Notes: a model not told the origin generated them from the letters alone. Counted from the first letter of the stretch, positions 45,493 to 55,820 are shown. The stretch is DNA of 64,000 nt from Bacillota bacterium (GCA_030024085.1 JASEJE010000014.1:1-64000), one strand, 5' to 3'. Program-made: numbers and translations.

Positions 45493-46518
45493 CTAGGGGA
45501 ATATGCAACCGACTTCATCCCCGGAATGAATTGCGGGGCTTTCGCACCGGGGCATTGAAGGCCCGCTGCCCTTAGTATGTCCTGAATACCAGGACACGAG
45601 AACCCTCTTGGCGCACCTGACGTCTTCGGCGATCTGAGATGCGAGCGCCACGGAGGAGCTGAACTTCCTCTCGTCGCGCAGCCTCTCGACAAAGAAAACC
45701 CTGATTGCTTCACCATAGATGTCGCCCGTGAAATCGATGGCAAACACCTCGAGCCCGAGAGCCCTTCCCTCAAACGTAGGCCGCACCCCCACGTTGGCCA
45801 CGGCATGAAGCTCCATGCCCCGGACCTGCGCGACCGCCGCGTACACTCCTCTCCCTGGGACGGCCATCCCCCGGCTGACGTCGACGTTGGCAGTCGGGTA
45901 TCCGATGGTCCGGCCCCGCCCGTGCCCTGGAACGACGGTGCCCTTGACTGAGAAAGGCCGCCCCAGCATGGCGCGAGCGCCCGCCACGTCCCCCCTGGAG
46001 AGGCGGGCCCGGATCTCGGTGCTCCCCACGGGAACCCCTCCGACGGTGACGGGCTCGACCACGTCCACATCGAAGCCACACTTCTTCCCGAGGTCCATCA
46101 GCACATCGGCGGTCCCCCGCGCCCGCCATCCGAAGGTGTAGTTGAACCCCGCGACGGCCCTCGTCGCCCGCAGGCCGTCCACGAGCACCTCGCGGACGAA
46201 CTCCTCAGGGGTCGCGCGGGCGAATGCCTCGTCGAAATGAGCTACGACCGCGATGTCAATTCCTGTCGCTTCTATTAGAGCGAGCTTGTCCTCGATGTCA
46301 GTAAGCTGCGGCGGCGCAAGGTGCGGGCGGACGACATGAAGCGGGTGCCGGTCGAAAGTGAACGCCACGGCGCGCGCGCCCGTGCCCCGTGCATGCGCCA
46401 CGCACCTTCCGAGGATCTCCTGGTGTCCGAGATGCACCCCGTCGAACGTCCCGAGCGCAACTACGGACGCAGGCATTTCACTTGCGTCGACTGTTCCAGG
46501 ATCTCTGACGACCTTCAC
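45493..46518 (-). CDS. ribF: Bifunctional riboflavin kinase/FAD synthetase
   Basis: This 341-aa enzyme makes FMN then FAD. The N-terminal nucleotidyltransferase domain has VVALGTFDGVHLGHQEIL and FTFDRHP, and the C-terminal flavokinase domain has GHGRGRTIGYPTANVD and ANVGVRPTFEG. The last 30 residues after SWYSGHTKG are non-conserved. It sits between truB and rpsO, the standard Firmicutes arrangement. Confidence 0.95.
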   Translation of the reverse strand: MKVVRDPGTVDASEMPASVVALGTFDGVHLGHQEILGRCVAHARGTGARAVAFTFDRHPLHVVRPHLAPPQLTDIEDKLALIEATGIDIAVVAHFDEAFARATPEEFVREVLVDGLRATRAVAGFNYTFGWRARGTADVLMDLGKKCGFDVDVVEPVTVGGVPVGSTEIRARLSRGDVAGARAMLGRPFSVKGTVVPGHGRGRTIGYPTANVDVSRGMAVPGRGVYAAVAQVRGMELHAVANVGVRPTFEGRALGLEVFAIDFTGDIYGEAIRVFFVERLRDERKFSSSVALASQIAEDVRCAKRVLVSWYSGHTKGSGPSMPRCESPAIHSGDEVGCIFP

Positions 46519-46550
46519 GGGAACCCTCCTAACGTGGCGGACGCGTTATG

Positions 46551-47555
46551 TCACGGTGCAGATCTCGCGAACACCCTGACCGGTCGAAGACAGGTGCCTT
46601 CCACGGTCCTCTCGACACGTGCGATGCCGATGAGTTCGCCCGTATCCCGGTGCACGCGCACAAGGCCAGGGCCGGACTCGTCCCAGTCCCCCTCCCCGTC
46701 TCTGTCGCCGTCTCCGTGCCCATCTTCGGCGATGGTGACCCGTTCCCGACCGCCCGGTCCACACCCGAGCACTCCAACCGGCGCTCCGGCCGACAGTTTC
46801 CGCGCATCGTCGCTGCTCAGCGTGACCGCCGGAAGGTGGGAGAGCCCCGCTGCGACGGGCAGCACCAGCTCCCCCAGGCGCCCGTCGCTTGCATGCGCCT
46901 GGATTTCATCCAGAGTGTGCGCGTCCGACAGGCGGAACGGACCCACCCGTGTCCGCACCAGAGAACCGAGATGTGCCCCGCACCCCAGGGACTCGCCGAT
47001 ATCCGCCGCAAGCTGCCGGATGTACGTCCCCGAGGAGCAGACCACGCTCACGGCGACCCGGCTCCCGACGACAAGTGGTTCGTCCGGCCACGACTCGACG
47101 TTGATCTCGAATATCGTCACGCGCCTGGGCGCGCGTTCGACTTCGATCCCCTTGCGCGCAAGCTCGTACAGCCTGTGCCCCTCGTGGTGAACAGCTGAAA
47201 CCATGGGCGGCAGCTGGAGTATCTCTCCGGTGTACTCGGAAAGGACCTTGCCGAACCTGCCTCTCGACACCCGGACCTCGTCCGGCTGCGCCACTCGGGC
47301 CACCGTCCCTGATGCATCTTGCGTATCTGTGACGATCCCGAGGACGATCTCCGCCGTGTAAGCTTTCGGCAGCCCCAGCATGAACTGCATGGCCCTGGTG
47401 GCCCTGCCGAGCAGGACCACGAGGACGCCGGTGGCATCGGGATCGAGGGTCCCGGCGTGTCCGACCCTCTTTATCCCTGCCGCCCGCCTGATGTGCGCCA
47501 CCACGTCATGGGATGTCATTCCGCCGGCCTTTGCAACAACCAGGATGCCGTCCAT
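46551..47555 (-). CDS. truB: tRNA pseudouridine(55) synthase
   Basis: This 334-aa enzyme modifies U55 in the tRNA T-loop. Signatures are GGMTSHDVVAHIRR, GHAGTLDPDATGVLVVLLG with the catalytic Asp, and CSSGTYIRQLAADIGESLG. The C-terminal part has an inserted Gly-Asp dipeptide-like run (about residues 280-298) before a PUA-like end. ATG at 47555 begins at the conserved MDGILVVAK. It is 11 bp after nrnA. Confidence 0.95.
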   Translation of the reverse strand: MDGILVVAKAGGMTSHDVVAHIRRAAGIKRVGHAGTLDPDATGVLVVLLGRATRAMQFMLGLPKAYTAEIVLGIVTDTQDASGTVARVAQPDEVRVSRGRFGKVLSEYTGEILQLPPMVSAVHHEGHRLYELARKGIEVERAPRRVTIFEINVESWPDEPLVVGSRVAVSVVCSSGTYIRQLAADIGESLGCGAHLGSLVRTRVGPFRLSDAHTLDEIQAHASDGRLGELVLPVAAGLSHLPAVTLSSDDARKLSAGAPVGVLGCGPGGRERVTIAEDGHGDGDRDGEGDWDESGPGLVRVHRDTGELIGIARVERTVEGTCLRPVRVFARSAP

Positions 47556-47566
47556 AGCCCCGGGAC

Positions 47567-48541
47567 CTACCTTGCCCTCGCCATCATCTCGTAGACCTTC
47601 TGAAGCACTGCACGCCTTGCGTCCTCCAGGGAGAGTGCGTCCATGCTGCAGCCGGCGGCACGCGAGTGCCCGCCGCCATTGAACGCCTCGGCAAGCGCGC
47701 TCACATCGAAGTCGCCCCTGGACCTCATGCCCACACGCACCTTGCCCTCGGCGCTCTCCCTGAACAGGAGAGCCACCTCCACGCCCTTCACCATCCGGGG
47801 GTAGTTCACGAAACCCTCTGTCTGACCTTCGTCCACTCCAAACTCCGACAGCCACTCGCGCCGGACCTCGAGCCATGCCACCTTTCCCGATTCGTCCACG
47901 TGCAGGGTATCGAGTACGCGACCGAGCAGCTTGAGACTGCCGAGGGTCTTGGTCTCGTATACCTGCTCGGACACTCTGAACGGCTCCGCGCCCTTTTCCA
48001 CGAGCCTCGCGGCGATGCGGAGGGTGGTCGGGCTTGTGTTGGAGAATCGGAAAAACCCGGAGTCGGTGCCCACGGCCGTGAAGAGGCACATCGCCATATC
48101 CCTGTCCACGGGAACCTGCATGGCCACGAGGATCCTGTACACCTGCTCTCCTGCGGCGGCCGCGCCCGGATCAACGTAGTTGTAGGTGCCGAACATCCTG
48201 TTCGTCACATGGTGGTCTATATTGATCACCGGGGTCCCGGGAGGGATCTTCCCGGCGATCCCCTCGATACGGTCGAGGTCACTCGAATCAATAACCACGA
48301 CCGCGTCGAATTCGCCGGAAATGTGGTCGGGCGCGACTATCCTGTTCGACCCGGGCAGAAAGGCGAGGCTGTCGGGTACGCCCCCTGGGCACGACATGAT
48401 GACCCGCTTCCCCATCTTCTGGAGGCCGAAGCCGAGGCCCAGCGTGGAACCGATAGCATCACCATCAGGCAGCACGTGAGTTGCTATGAGAAACGCACGA
48501 TACCGCAGAAGGATGCGGGCAATGTCCTGGTGGCTCTCCAC
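47567..48541 (-). CDS. nrnA: DHH/DHHA1 nanoRNase and pAp phosphatase
   Basis: This 324-aa phosphoesterase degrades very short RNAs and 3'-phosphoadenosine 5'-phosphate. The N-terminal DHH domain has ATHVLPDGDAIGSTLGL, VIDSSDLDR and INIDHHVTN; the DHHA1 domain ends in GGGHSRAAGCSMD. GTG start at 48541 shares one base with the rbfA stop (TAGTG), so translation is coupled. Confidence 0.95.
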   Translation of the reverse strand: MESHQDIARILLRYRAFLIATHVLPDGDAIGSTLGLGFGLQKMGKRVIMSCPGGVPDSLAFLPGSNRIVAPDHISGEFDAVVVIDSSDLDRIEGIAGKIPPGTPVINIDHHVTNRMFGTYNYVDPGAAAAGEQVYRILVAMQVPVDRDMAMCLFTAVGTDSGFFRFSNTSPTTLRIAARLVEKGAEPFRVSEQVYETKTLGSLKLLGRVLDTLHVDESGKVAWLEVRREWLSEFGVDEGQTEGFVNYPRMVKGVEVALLFRESAEGKVRVGMRSRGDFDVSALAEAFNGGGHSRAAGCSMDALSLEDARRAVLQKVYEMMARAR

Positions 48542-48918
48542 TACTCCTGGCCTCCCTTTTTGCTTTCCGTGCCCCTTTCGCCCCGGATCTCCTTCAGGAG
48601 CTCGAACACACGCGCCCCGCGCCTTATCGACGTGTCGTAGCGGAAGACGATCTCGGGGGTGTGACGCAGCCTGATACGCCTGCCTATCTCGCTACGCACG
48701 AACCCCGTGGCGCTCTCGAGGGCAGCCATGGTCTCGTCCACCTGGGTCTTGTCTCCCATCACGCTGACAAAGATCTTCACGTGCCGGAGGTCTTCCGATA
48801 CCTCCACGTCGGTGATGGTGGCGAACCCCAGCCGCGGATCCTTGATCTCGCGGGCCAGGATGTCCGCCACCTCGGAACGAATCGCCTCCGCAACCCTCTC
48901 AACCCTGAGTCGAGCCAT
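48541..48918 (-). CDS. rbfA: Ribosome-binding factor A
   Basis: This 125-aa KH-fold factor matures the 30S subunit. Conserved regions are RVERVAEAIRSEVADILARE, DPRLGFATITDVEVSEDLRH and ATGFVRSEIGRRIRLRHTPE. It follows ylxP after 19 bp and couples to nrnA. Confidence 0.96.
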   Translation of the reverse strand: MARLRVERVAEAIRSEVADILAREIKDPRLGFATITDVEVSEDLRHVKIFVSVMGDKTQVDETMAALESATGFVRSEIGRRIRLRHTPEIVFRYDTSIRRGARVFELLKEIRGERGTESKKGGQE

Positions 48919-48937
48919 CTCCCATCACCTTCCGACA

Positions 48938-49219
48938 CTAAACGATGGTCCTCTCGCAACTTGTCACCTCGAGCTCAGCCTCGCTCTCGATGTCGCGCAG
49001 CACACGAGACAGCACGCTATCCACGAGGCGCGCCTCGTTCGAGATGCATGCGACTCCGAGAGTGGAGCGCTGCCAGAGGTCACAATCGGCAACCTCCGCA
49101 ATGGCCACGTTGTGCCTGGCCCTCACCCTGTCGCAGACTCTCCTGACGACGCGCCGCTTGTCCTTGAGGGATGCGGCCCCGCCTATGAAGACCTCGAGCC
49201 TGAGAACGCCGACTATCAT
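48938..49219 (-). CDS. ylxP: DUF503 family protein YlxP
   Basis: This 93-aa ferredoxin-fold protein (IVGVLRLEVFIGGAASLKDK, then RRVVRRVCDRVRARHNVA) belongs to DUF503. It lies in the standard place between infB and rbfA and is implicated in ribosome biogenesis by context and, in Bacillus, late assembly work. ATG at 49219 has GGAGAAGG 9 nt upstream. Confidence 0.92.
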   Translation of the reverse strand: MIVGVLRLEVFIGGAASLKDKRRVVRRVCDRVRARHNVAIAEVADCDLWQRSTLGVACISNEARLVDSVLSRVLRDIESEAELEVTSCERTIV

Positions 49220-49265
49220 CGCCGTGCGCCTTCTCCGTGTACCTCTATATGTCTCGTACATATCT

Positions 49266-52200
49266 TCATAGCTCTCGACGGGTTTCCTCCACCTTGAACG
49301 CCTCGATGACATCGCCCTCCTTGATGTCGTGGAAGTTCTCGAGGCCGATGCCACACTCGTATCCAGTTGCCACCTCAGAGACGTCATCCTTGAACCTTCT
49401 CAGTGACTCGATCTTACCCTCATGAACAACCACGTTGTCGCGGAGGACGCGCGCCAGCGAGTCGCGGGTGATCTTGCCGTCGCTTACCTTGCATCCGGCC
49501 ACGAGTCCAACCTTCGGCACATGGAAGGTTGCCATCACGTCGGCCCGGCCTACGGTCACCTCATGCCTCTCCGGCTCGAGCAAGCCCTCCATCGCCGCCT
49601 TTACGTCGGCAGTGGCATCGTAGATGATCCTGTAGAGCCGTATGTCGACCCGATCCCGTTCGGCCATCTTCTTCGCGTTGACGTCCGGCCGCACCTGGAA
49701 CCCGATGATGATGGCCCCGGACGCCGATGCCAGCATGACGTCGCTCTCTGTGATGGCGCCCACGCCTGCATGGATCACGTTCACCTTCACCTCGTCGGTG
49801 GAAAGGTTCTCCAGCGACTGTCTGAGTGCCTCCACAGACCCCTGCACGTCCGCCTTGATGATGAGGTTGAGTTCCTTGACCTCTCCTTCCTGGATCTTGC
49901 CGAACAGGGCGTCCAGGCTGACCGTACGCGCCCCCTGAACCTCCTCGGCCCGCTTCCGCTCGGAGCGCCTCGCGGCGAGCTGCTTTGCCAGCTTATCCTC
50001 GGACACGACGTGGAGCACGTCTCCGGCTTGAGGTACTTCGGAGAACCCGAGCACCTCGACAGGCCTCGACGGGCCCGCGGCCTCCACAGGCCTGCCCTGG
50101 TCGTCGGCCATGGCTCGCACCTTGCCGAATACCTCGCCGGCAACTATAGAGTCGCCGACGCGTAGCGTGCCCTTCTCCACGAGCACCGTGGCCACCGGCC
50201 CCCTGCCTCTGTCGAGCCGGGCTTCTATCACGGTTCCCTTCGCCGGCCGATCCGGGTTGGCCTTGAGCTCCCTCATATCGGCAACCAGCAGAATCATCTC
50301 CAGAAGATCCTCGATGCCCTGTTTGCGGAGGGCAGAGACCTCAACGGTCACGGTGTCTCCGCCCCACTCCTCGGGCACGAGCCCCTGCTGGGCAAGCTCC
50401 TGCTTGACCCTGTCTGGCTGGGCGTTCGCCTTGTCTATCTTGTTGATCGCGACGACGATCGGCACCTTCGCAGCGCGGGCGTGGTTGATGGCCTCGACGG
50501 TCTGCGGCATCACGCCGTCATCGGCTGCAACCACGAGCACGGCTATATCGGTCACCTGGGCTCCACGCGCCCGCATGGCCGTGAACGCCTCGTGGCCCGG
50601 CGTATCGATGAAGGTGATCTTCCTCCCGCCAAGCTCAACCTGGTAGGCTCCGATGTGCTGGGTAATGCCTCCCGCCTCCTGCGCAGTGACGTTGGTCTGG
50701 CGTATGGCATCCAGGAGCGACGTCTTGCCGTGGTCGACGTGCCCAAGCACCGTCACCACGGGTGGCCTCGGCTTGAGGGCCTCCGGCGCGTCGGGGACGT
50801 CCTCGATTCCAAACTCCCGCGCCTCTTTCTGCTCGAAGGGCTCCACGTCGAACCCATGTTCGTCGGCCACCAGGCTCGCAGCATCGAAGTCGATCTCCTG
50901 GTTGATGGTGGCGAGAACCCCCATGCCCATCAGAGACTTTATGACGTCGGCCGAAGCTATGCCCAGCTTCTCAGCGAGTTCCCCCACGGTGATGCCGGCA
51001 GGCAGCGCGATCTTCCTCTCTCTCTTGGGATGCTCGCGCCTCCTTGCGGCGGCTGCCGCTCCCGCCTGCGCACCAGCCGGGCGCCTCGGCATCCTTGCGC
51101 GGATGATGGCCTCGGCTCGCGCTTCACGCAGCTTCTCGGCGCCCTTGCCGCCCTTGATCAGCTCGAGCCTGCGCTCGGTGCGGCGATCCTTCTGTTCTCT
51201 GCTTTCTCCCTTGTACTCGCGCCTCGCCTCAGGCCTCGGCGGCCGCCCCGCTGATGGCCGCTTTGACTCCGCCGGGCCTTGAGCAGGAGCCTGGGCCGGA
51301 CCGCGAGCCCGACCAGGTCGCTGTGGCGCCCCGGCTGCGGCGCCCGCTGCAGGCTGATGTGCGGCAGGCTGCCTCGCGGCAGGGGGTCTTGAGACGGGCT
51401 GCCCTGGAGTGGGCTGGGGCTGCCCCGCACGAGTGGGCTGCCCGCCGCCGACATGCCTGGCAGCGCGAGCCTCGCGTGGCTGCTGGGCTACCGGTCGGGA
51501 CGCAGGCCCACGCTCAGGCCGCCCGGCAGGACGCGCGCCGTGCGTTGAAGGCGCGGCTCCCTTATCCTCGGGTCGCCGTGGAGCCTCTGGTGTCGGCTCG
51601 GCAGACCGCGCCGGTCCACTGGCTGCGGCCCCCGCACCGACAGGCGCCGCCCCCGCAACGGGCTGCTCCTGGCCCGATTCCAGAGCCTCCTGCGGCCCCC
51701 TCACGGCGACGTCCGGAGCCTCCGGTCTTACCATTCCCCGCTCCGCAGTCTGCGTCGCGGTCTTCTCACTCTCCGGCGGACGGACGACGGGAGCAGCCTC
51801 AGGCCGCGGCGCACGGGAAGTCTCCTGAGCCTCCTGCGTCGCTCTCCCTGGCTCAGCCGACGGCGGAGCCGGGCGGACCGAAGGACGAATCTGCCTGGGC
51901 CTCTCGAAGGGTCTGCCCCTGCCCCCCGCTGCGCCCGGGGACGTCCTCCCCACGGCACCCGCCGGCGCCGTAGTCGGACCGGGACGACCTGGTCGTCCTG
52001 GACTCCTCGACTGCGCAGCCGGCATGGTAGGGGCGACCTGGGTCGGCCAGTGCCTTTTCGCCACCGGTCGCTGCCCAGCGGACGGCAAGCCCGCGGGCGT
52101 CCACCTGCGCTCCTGTCTGTCAGGAGATGGCGGGTGATGGGCGGTCTCCGGCCTCCCGCTGGTGGTCTGGGGCCTCCTCTCCGGTCCGCGCCTGTGCCCG

Positions 52201-52568
52201 GCATCGGACGGAGCGGCGGAACGTGGCCTTCCGGCCCCAGGGCCCGGTCTGCCGCCTCGCGCCTGGATGGGCCTCGGCAGCGGAAGAGGCCTTGGCTTTG
52301 GTTTCGGCCGCTCGCGAGGCGGCGTCTCCCTCACCGCGGGTTTTTCCTTTTCCGGAGCAGGCTGGGCGGGCCCGACGGACCGACCCTCGGGCTCCTTGCG
52401 CCCGTCCTTCTCGGCAAACCTGTTCTTTATGAACCTTACCACATTGTCTTCCAGGGCGCTCATGTGGTTCTTGTCGCGCACGCCGGACTCGGCGAGGAGG
52501 TCAAGGATCTCCTTGCTATTCCTGCCGAGCTCGCGTGCGAGCTCGTATACCCTGGTCTTCTTCCCCAT
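49266..52568 (-). CDS. infB: Translation initiation factor IF-2, with long linker
   Basis: This 1100-aa GTPase places initiator tRNA on the ribosome. The N-terminal domain ([20 protein letters not shown]) is followed by a Pro/Ala/Arg/Gln-rich linker of over 400 residues, then the second IF2-N motif ([17 protein letters not shown]) and the G domain: [31 protein letters not shown]. Domains II-IV end the protein. It is much longer than Bacillus IF-2 (716 aa), almost all in the linker. It lies 13 bp after ylxR. Confidence 0.96.
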   Translation of the reverse strand: MGKKTRVYELARELGRNSKEILDLLAESGVRDKNHMSALEDNVVRFIKNRFAEKDGRKEPEGRSVGPAQPAPEKEKPAVRETPPRERPKPKPRPLPLPRPIQARGGRPGPGAGRPRSAAPSDAGHRRGPERRPQTTSGRPETAHHPPSPDRQERRWTPAGLPSAGQRPVAKRHWPTQVAPTMPAAQSRSPGRPGRPGPTTAPAGAVGRTSPGAAGGRGRPFERPRQIRPSVRPAPPSAEPGRATQEAQETSRAPRPEAAPVVRPPESEKTATQTAERGMVRPEAPDVAVRGPQEALESGQEQPVAGAAPVGAGAAASGPARSAEPTPEAPRRPEDKGAAPSTHGARPAGRPERGPASRPVAQQPREARAARHVGGGQPTRAGQPQPTPGQPVSRPPAARQPAAHQPAAGAAAGAPQRPGRARGPAQAPAQGPAESKRPSAGRPPRPEARREYKGESREQKDRRTERRLELIKGGKGAEKLREARAEAIIRARMPRRPAGAQAGAAAAARRREHPKRERKIALPAGITVGELAEKLGIASADVIKSLMGMGVLATINQEIDFDAASLVADEHGFDVEPFEQKEAREFGIEDVPDAPEALKPRPPVVTVLGHVDHGKTSLLDAIRQTNVTAQEAGGITQHIGAYQVELGGRKITFIDTPGHEAFTAMRARGAQVTDIAVLVVAADDGVMPQTVEAINHARAAKVPIVVAINKIDKANAQPDRVKQELAQQGLVPEEWGGDTVTVEVSALRKQGIEDLLEMILLVADMRELKANPDRPAKGTVIEARLDRGRGPVATVLVEKGTLRVGDSIVAGEVFGKVRAMADDQGRPVEAAGPSRPVEVLGFSEVPQAGDVLHVVSEDKLAKQLAARRSERKRAEEVQGARTVSLDALFGKIQEGEVKELNLIIKADVQGSVEALRQSLENLSTDEVKVNVIHAGVGAITESDVMLASASGAIIIGFQVRPDVNAKKMAERDRVDIRLYRIIYDATADVKAAMEGLLEPERHEVTVGRADVMATFHVPKVGLVAGCKVSDGKITRDSLARVLRDNVVVHEGKIESLRRFKDDVSEVATGYECGIGLENFHDIKEGDVIEAFKVEETRREL

Positions 52569-52581
52569 ATACCCACCACCT

Positions 52582-52908
52582 TTAAGACTTCGCGGTCTCG
52601 GGCGGGAGACCCTGCTCCTCGGCACACAGCGAGATCTGACGCATGAGACCATCAACTACATCTTCAGGCACGGCCGCTCCGAGGGCCGCATCCAGCCTTT
52701 TCCCCTTCATCGCGAGAACGAGGCACCGGGCGTCAGGACAGATGTACGCTCCCCTCCCGGAGCGCTTCCCCGTGGGGTCCACCTCCACGAGGCCTTCCGG
52801 CGTGCGCACGATTCGGACGAGCTCCTTCTTGGGCCTGACCTGCCTGCAGCCCACGCACGTGCGCTGCGGGATCTTCCTCACTTTCTGACGGGGCTTGCCT
52901 CTCGCCAT
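52582..52908 (-). CDS. ylxR: YlxR-family RNA-binding protein
   Basis: This 108-aa protein has the YlxR fold markers [39 protein letters not shown] (with the conserved GRGAY) and a basic surface. YlxR of other bacteria binds RNA and the RNase P RNA. The gene normally followed by ylxQ (L7Ae-like) is here followed directly by infB. Confidence 0.92.
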   Translation of the reverse strand: MARGKPRQKVRKIPQRTCVGCRQVRPKKELVRIVRTPEGLVEVDPTGKRSGRGAYICPDARCLVLAMKGKRLDAALGAAVPEDVVDGLMRQISLCAEEQGLPPETAKS

Positions 52909-52954
52909 CTTCCAGAATCACCCGCCTCTAGTCGCCCGACTTGCAGCCGCTGAC

Positions 52955-54586
52955 TTAGGAATCCACATCGATGTCAAGCTCATCTTCGAGGTCGTGGTCG
53001 AGCCTGGCTTTCTTTGCGACGCGCCCTTTCCTCGGGATCACCTCGTCGTGCTCTTCGCCCTTCCTGACCTTATCCTTCTTCTTGCGCCGGCTCTGGGTCT
53101 CACCGGAACTCTCCCGCTCCGCCTCTCCGTCCGGCGCAGGCGTGACCTCGGCGGCCCCGGGAACGATACCAGCTTCACGTGCGGGGCCCGCCTCCGCGGG
53201 GGTCTCCGCGCCCGCCGCGCCCCCGGCCTCACCCACACCCTCAGTCGCATCCTCCGTCTCTACCTGCGCCTCGGCCTCAGTCTCAGTCTCAGTCTCAGTA
53301 TCAGCATCAGTCTCAGTCTCGGCCTCGGCCTCGGGCTCCGCCTCGATCTCGGCCTCCGCCTCCGCCTCAGCCGGTTGGGCCGGACCCTCGTACACCGCCG
53401 CCTCCGGTACACCCTCGTCTGCGGCGGGCTCTGCCGGAGCCTCAGGCGTGGACTCTTCCTCCGGCGCCTTCTCGAACTCAGGCTCACCCGGCTGTGATTC
53501 CTGCTCCTGCGCGGCCCTCTCCGCAGCCAGTCGCTCTTCTTCCTCCTCGAGCGCCCGCGCCTGGGAGTCGCTCTTTATGTCGATCTTCCAGCCTGTCAGC
53601 TTGGCGGCAAGCCGCGCGTTCTGGCCTTCCTTCCCGATGGCCAGCGACAACTGGTTGTCGGGCACTATAGCCCTTGCCACACGGGTTGCTTCGTCCACAC
53701 GCGTCAGGATGACGCGCGCGGGGCTCAGAGCATTCGACACGTATATGCCGGGGTCGTCGTGCCACTGGATGATATCTATCTTCTCGCCCCGGAGTTCCGC
53801 AACGATCTTCTGCACCCGCATTCCGCGGGGGCCCACGCACGCCCCGACGGCGTCCACGTTCGGGTCATAGGACAACACCGCAACCTTGGACCTGCTGCCC
53901 GCCTCCCTGGCGATGCCCTTGATCTCGACTGTCCCATCGTATATCTCGGGGACCTCCAGCTCCAGGAGCCTTTTGAGGAGACCCGGGTGGCTGCGGGAAA
54001 CGACCACCTGCGGTCCTTTGGGCGTCTTGCGCGCCTCTACGATGTAGACCTTTATCCTGTCGCCGAACGAGTAGGTCTCGCGCTGCACCTGTTCGGACTG
54101 GGGTATCACCGCTTCGACCCGCCCGAGGTCCACGATGACGTTGCGCATCTCGCGCCGCTGGACGATTCCCGTCACAACGTCGCCCTCTCTGTTGCTGTAC
54201 TCCTCGAATATCACGCCCCGTTCGGCCTCGCGGATCTTCTGGACCACCACCTGCTTGGCGGTCTGCGCAGCTATTCGCCCGAATTCGCGGGGCGTAACCT
54301 CCACCTCGAAGACGTCGCCAACCTGGTGAGTGGGGTCCACCGCCCGGGCCTCGTCCAGCGATATCTCCTGCCTGGGGTCCCGCGCCGCCTCTACGACGTT
54401 CTTGTGCGCATAGACATTGATGTCCCCGGTATCAGGGTCTATCTTGACCCTGACGTTCTGGGAAGAGCCGTAATTGCGCTTGAAGGCTGAGACCAGCGCC
54501 GTCTCTATGGCCTCGAGCAACGCGCCGCGCGGTATTCCCCGCTCCTTCTCAAGCTGTGTAAGCGCCTGAATGACCTCGGAATTCAT
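52955..54586 (-). CDS. nusA: Transcription factor NusA with acidic C-terminal extension
   Basis: This 543-aa factor has the N-terminal RNA polymerase-binding domain (MNSEVIQALTQLEKERGIPR), an S1 domain (GDVVTGIVQRREMRNVIVDL) and two KH domains (ACVGPRGMRVQKIVAELRGE, LAIGKEGQNARLAAKLTGWK), ending near residue 350 as in Firmicutes. A further 190 residues are acidic, with alternating Glu-Ala and Glu-Thr pairs encoded by CTCAGT/CTCGGC hexamers (53270-53380), then a basic KKKDK segment. ATG at 54586 is preceded by GGAGGG. Confidence 0.95.
   Translation of the reverse strand: MNSEVIQALTQLEKERGIPRGALLEAIETALVSAFKRNYGSSQNVRVKIDPDTGDINVYAHKNVVEAARDPRQEISLDEARAVDPTHQVGDVFEVEVTPREFGRIAAQTAKQVVVQKIREAERGVIFEEYSNREGDVVTGIVQRREMRNVIVDLGRVEAVIPQSEQVQRETYSFGDRIKVYIVEARKTPKGPQVVVSRSHPGLLKRLLELEVPEIYDGTVEIKGIAREAGSRSKVAVLSYDPNVDAVGACVGPRGMRVQKIVAELRGEKIDIIQWHDDPGIYVSNALSPARVILTRVDEATRVARAIVPDNQLSLAIGKEGQNARLAAKLTGWKIDIKSDSQARALEEEEERLAAERAAQEQESQPGEPEFEKAPEEESTPEAPAEPAADEGVPEAAVYEGPAQPAEAEAEAEIEAEPEAEAETETDADTETETETEAEAQVETEDATEGVGEAGGAAGAETPAEAGPAREAGIVPGAAEVTPAPDGEAERESSGETQSRRKKKDKVRKGEEHDEVIPRKGRVAKKARLDHDLEDELDIDVDS
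53270..53380. repeat. Degenerate hexanucleotide repeat inside nusA
   Basis: Tandem CTCAGT, CTCGGC and CTCCGC hexamers encode the Glu-Thr and Glu-Ala dipeptide run of the NusA extension. Units keep the frame and grade from near-identical (53280-53300) to diverged at the edges. Confidence 0.8.
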
Positions 54587-54701
54587 CGTAACCCTCCTCG
54601 CCCTCCGGCGGATTATCCCGTTATGCCGCATAATGGCCTGCAAAATGCGGGCATTTCGCCCGCCTTCCGAAAACCAGGAGACGCCCGGACACCTCGCGGA
54701 C

Positions 54702-55160
54702 CTAGATCTCCACGACCAGCCTCGCACGGCTTATCTTCTCGCGAGGCACCTCGACGATGCGCCCGTCGAGATCAAGCCTGACCCTGCCGTCGACCATGCC
54801 CAGGAGCCTGCCCTGGAAAGACTTCTTGCCGTCAATCGGCGAATACGTGTTCACCAGCACCATGCGCCCGCGAAACCGCTCGTAGTCGCTTTCACGCCTG
54901 AGAGGCTTCTCCCCCGAGGATGATACCTCAAGCACGTAGCTCTGAGGGATCGGATCGAGGTCATCGAGCTTGCGGCCGAGTTCATTGTTGACCCACTCAC
55001 AATCATCCATGGAGACTCCCTCAGGACGATCGATATACACCCTGAGGTACCACTGGCCGCCTTCCCTCACGTATTCCACGTCTACGAGTTCGATCCCTTT
55101 TTCGTCCATCATCGGTTGCACGACTCCCGTGACCAGGTTCTCGATGTCCTGAGGCTTCAC
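54702..55160 (-). CDS. rimP: Ribosome maturation factor RimP
   Basis: This 152-aa 30S assembly factor has GIELVDVEYVREGGQWYLRV, IDRPEGVSMDDCEWVNNELG and YVLEVSSSGEKPLRRESDYE, all RimP signatures. It begins with GTG after GGAGGAGGAAGG and is first in the rimP-nusA-ylxR-infB-ylxP-rbfA-nrnA-truB-ribF-rpsO-pnp series. A 115-bp gap separates it from nusA. Confidence 0.95.
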   Translation of the reverse strand: MKPQDIENLVTGVVQPMMDEKGIELVDVEYVREGGQWYLRVYIDRPEGVSMDDCEWVNNELGRKLDDLDPIPQSYVLEVSSSGEKPLRRESDYERFRGRMVLVNTYSPIDGKKSFQGRLLGMVDGRVRLDLDGRIVEVPREKISRARLVVEI

Positions 55161-55556
55161 CTGTACCTTCCTCCTCCGTCCGAGCGCGCGATGCCATCTT
55201 CATCACCGGACGCCGGTCCGACCGGCGCGCCGGGATGGACCGAAAACCACCTCACAACATGAGAGAGTGGGTTCCCCCACTCTCCACAGTTGCTGCAGCG
55301 TTGCCTGCTCGAAGGCTCTACGCTGAGAGTATAACATAACCATGACCATCATGCAACAATGCGATAGTGCGATGATGCAGACACAATGCGATGGCGCAGG
55401 CCTGATGTAGATGCAGCCGTGGCGGTGCAGATGCAGCCCATGGTGCGCCGACCAAGAGAGATCCCATCGCGGGGGGACGCGCCGTCCCCGCGGGAAAGAA
55501 ACGCCCCGTCGGGACATACGATCATGTTGACAATGCGTGGGAGGCTGTGCGAAGCG
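55161..55556. other. Divergent intergenic region with a 9-bp hairpin
   Basis: This 396-bp region separates rimP (minus) from the YqhV-like gene (plus). It contains a perfect hairpin at 55263-55284 (stem GAGAGTGGG/CCCACTCTC, loop TTCC) and a stretch rich in GATGCAG-like words at 55370-55440. No gene is seen; promoters for both directions should lie here, but no convincing match was found. Confidence 0.5.
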
Positions 55557-55820
55557 ATGGGAGAACACAGGGTCGTGGCAGCGATGGCCTGCTTGAGGGC
55601 GGCCGGCGCGGTAGTGGAGATCCTCGCAGCAGTCCTTATGCTGAGGTGCAGCCGCGTTGCCGCCGCGCTCAAGATCAACGCGGCGCTGGGAATCCTCGGT
55701 CCCGTCGTCCTGGCGGTCGTGTGCGCGCTGGGTGTCTCCGGCCTCGTCGGCCGCGTTTCGTGGGTGAAGCTCTTCGTCATCCTCTGCGGGACTATGCTGA
55801 TTATGGTGGGTGCGAGATGA
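55557..55820 (+). CDS. YqhV/DUF2619 family membrane protein
   Basis: This small membrane protein of about 87 aa has the DUF2619 pattern: a first helix with VEILAAVLMLRCSRVAAALK, a second ILGPVVLAVVCALGVSGLVG, and a third VKLFVILCGTMLIMVGAR. In Bacillus, YqhV is encoded beside spoIIIA; its role is unknown. ATG at 55557 gives the usual family length, with GGGAGG 12 nt upstream; ATG at 55524 or 55533 are alternatives. Confidence 0.75.
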   Translation: MGEHRVVAAMACLRAAGAVVEILAAVLMLRCSRVAAALKINAALGILGPVVLAVVCALGVSGLVGRVSWVKLFVILCGTMLIMVGAR

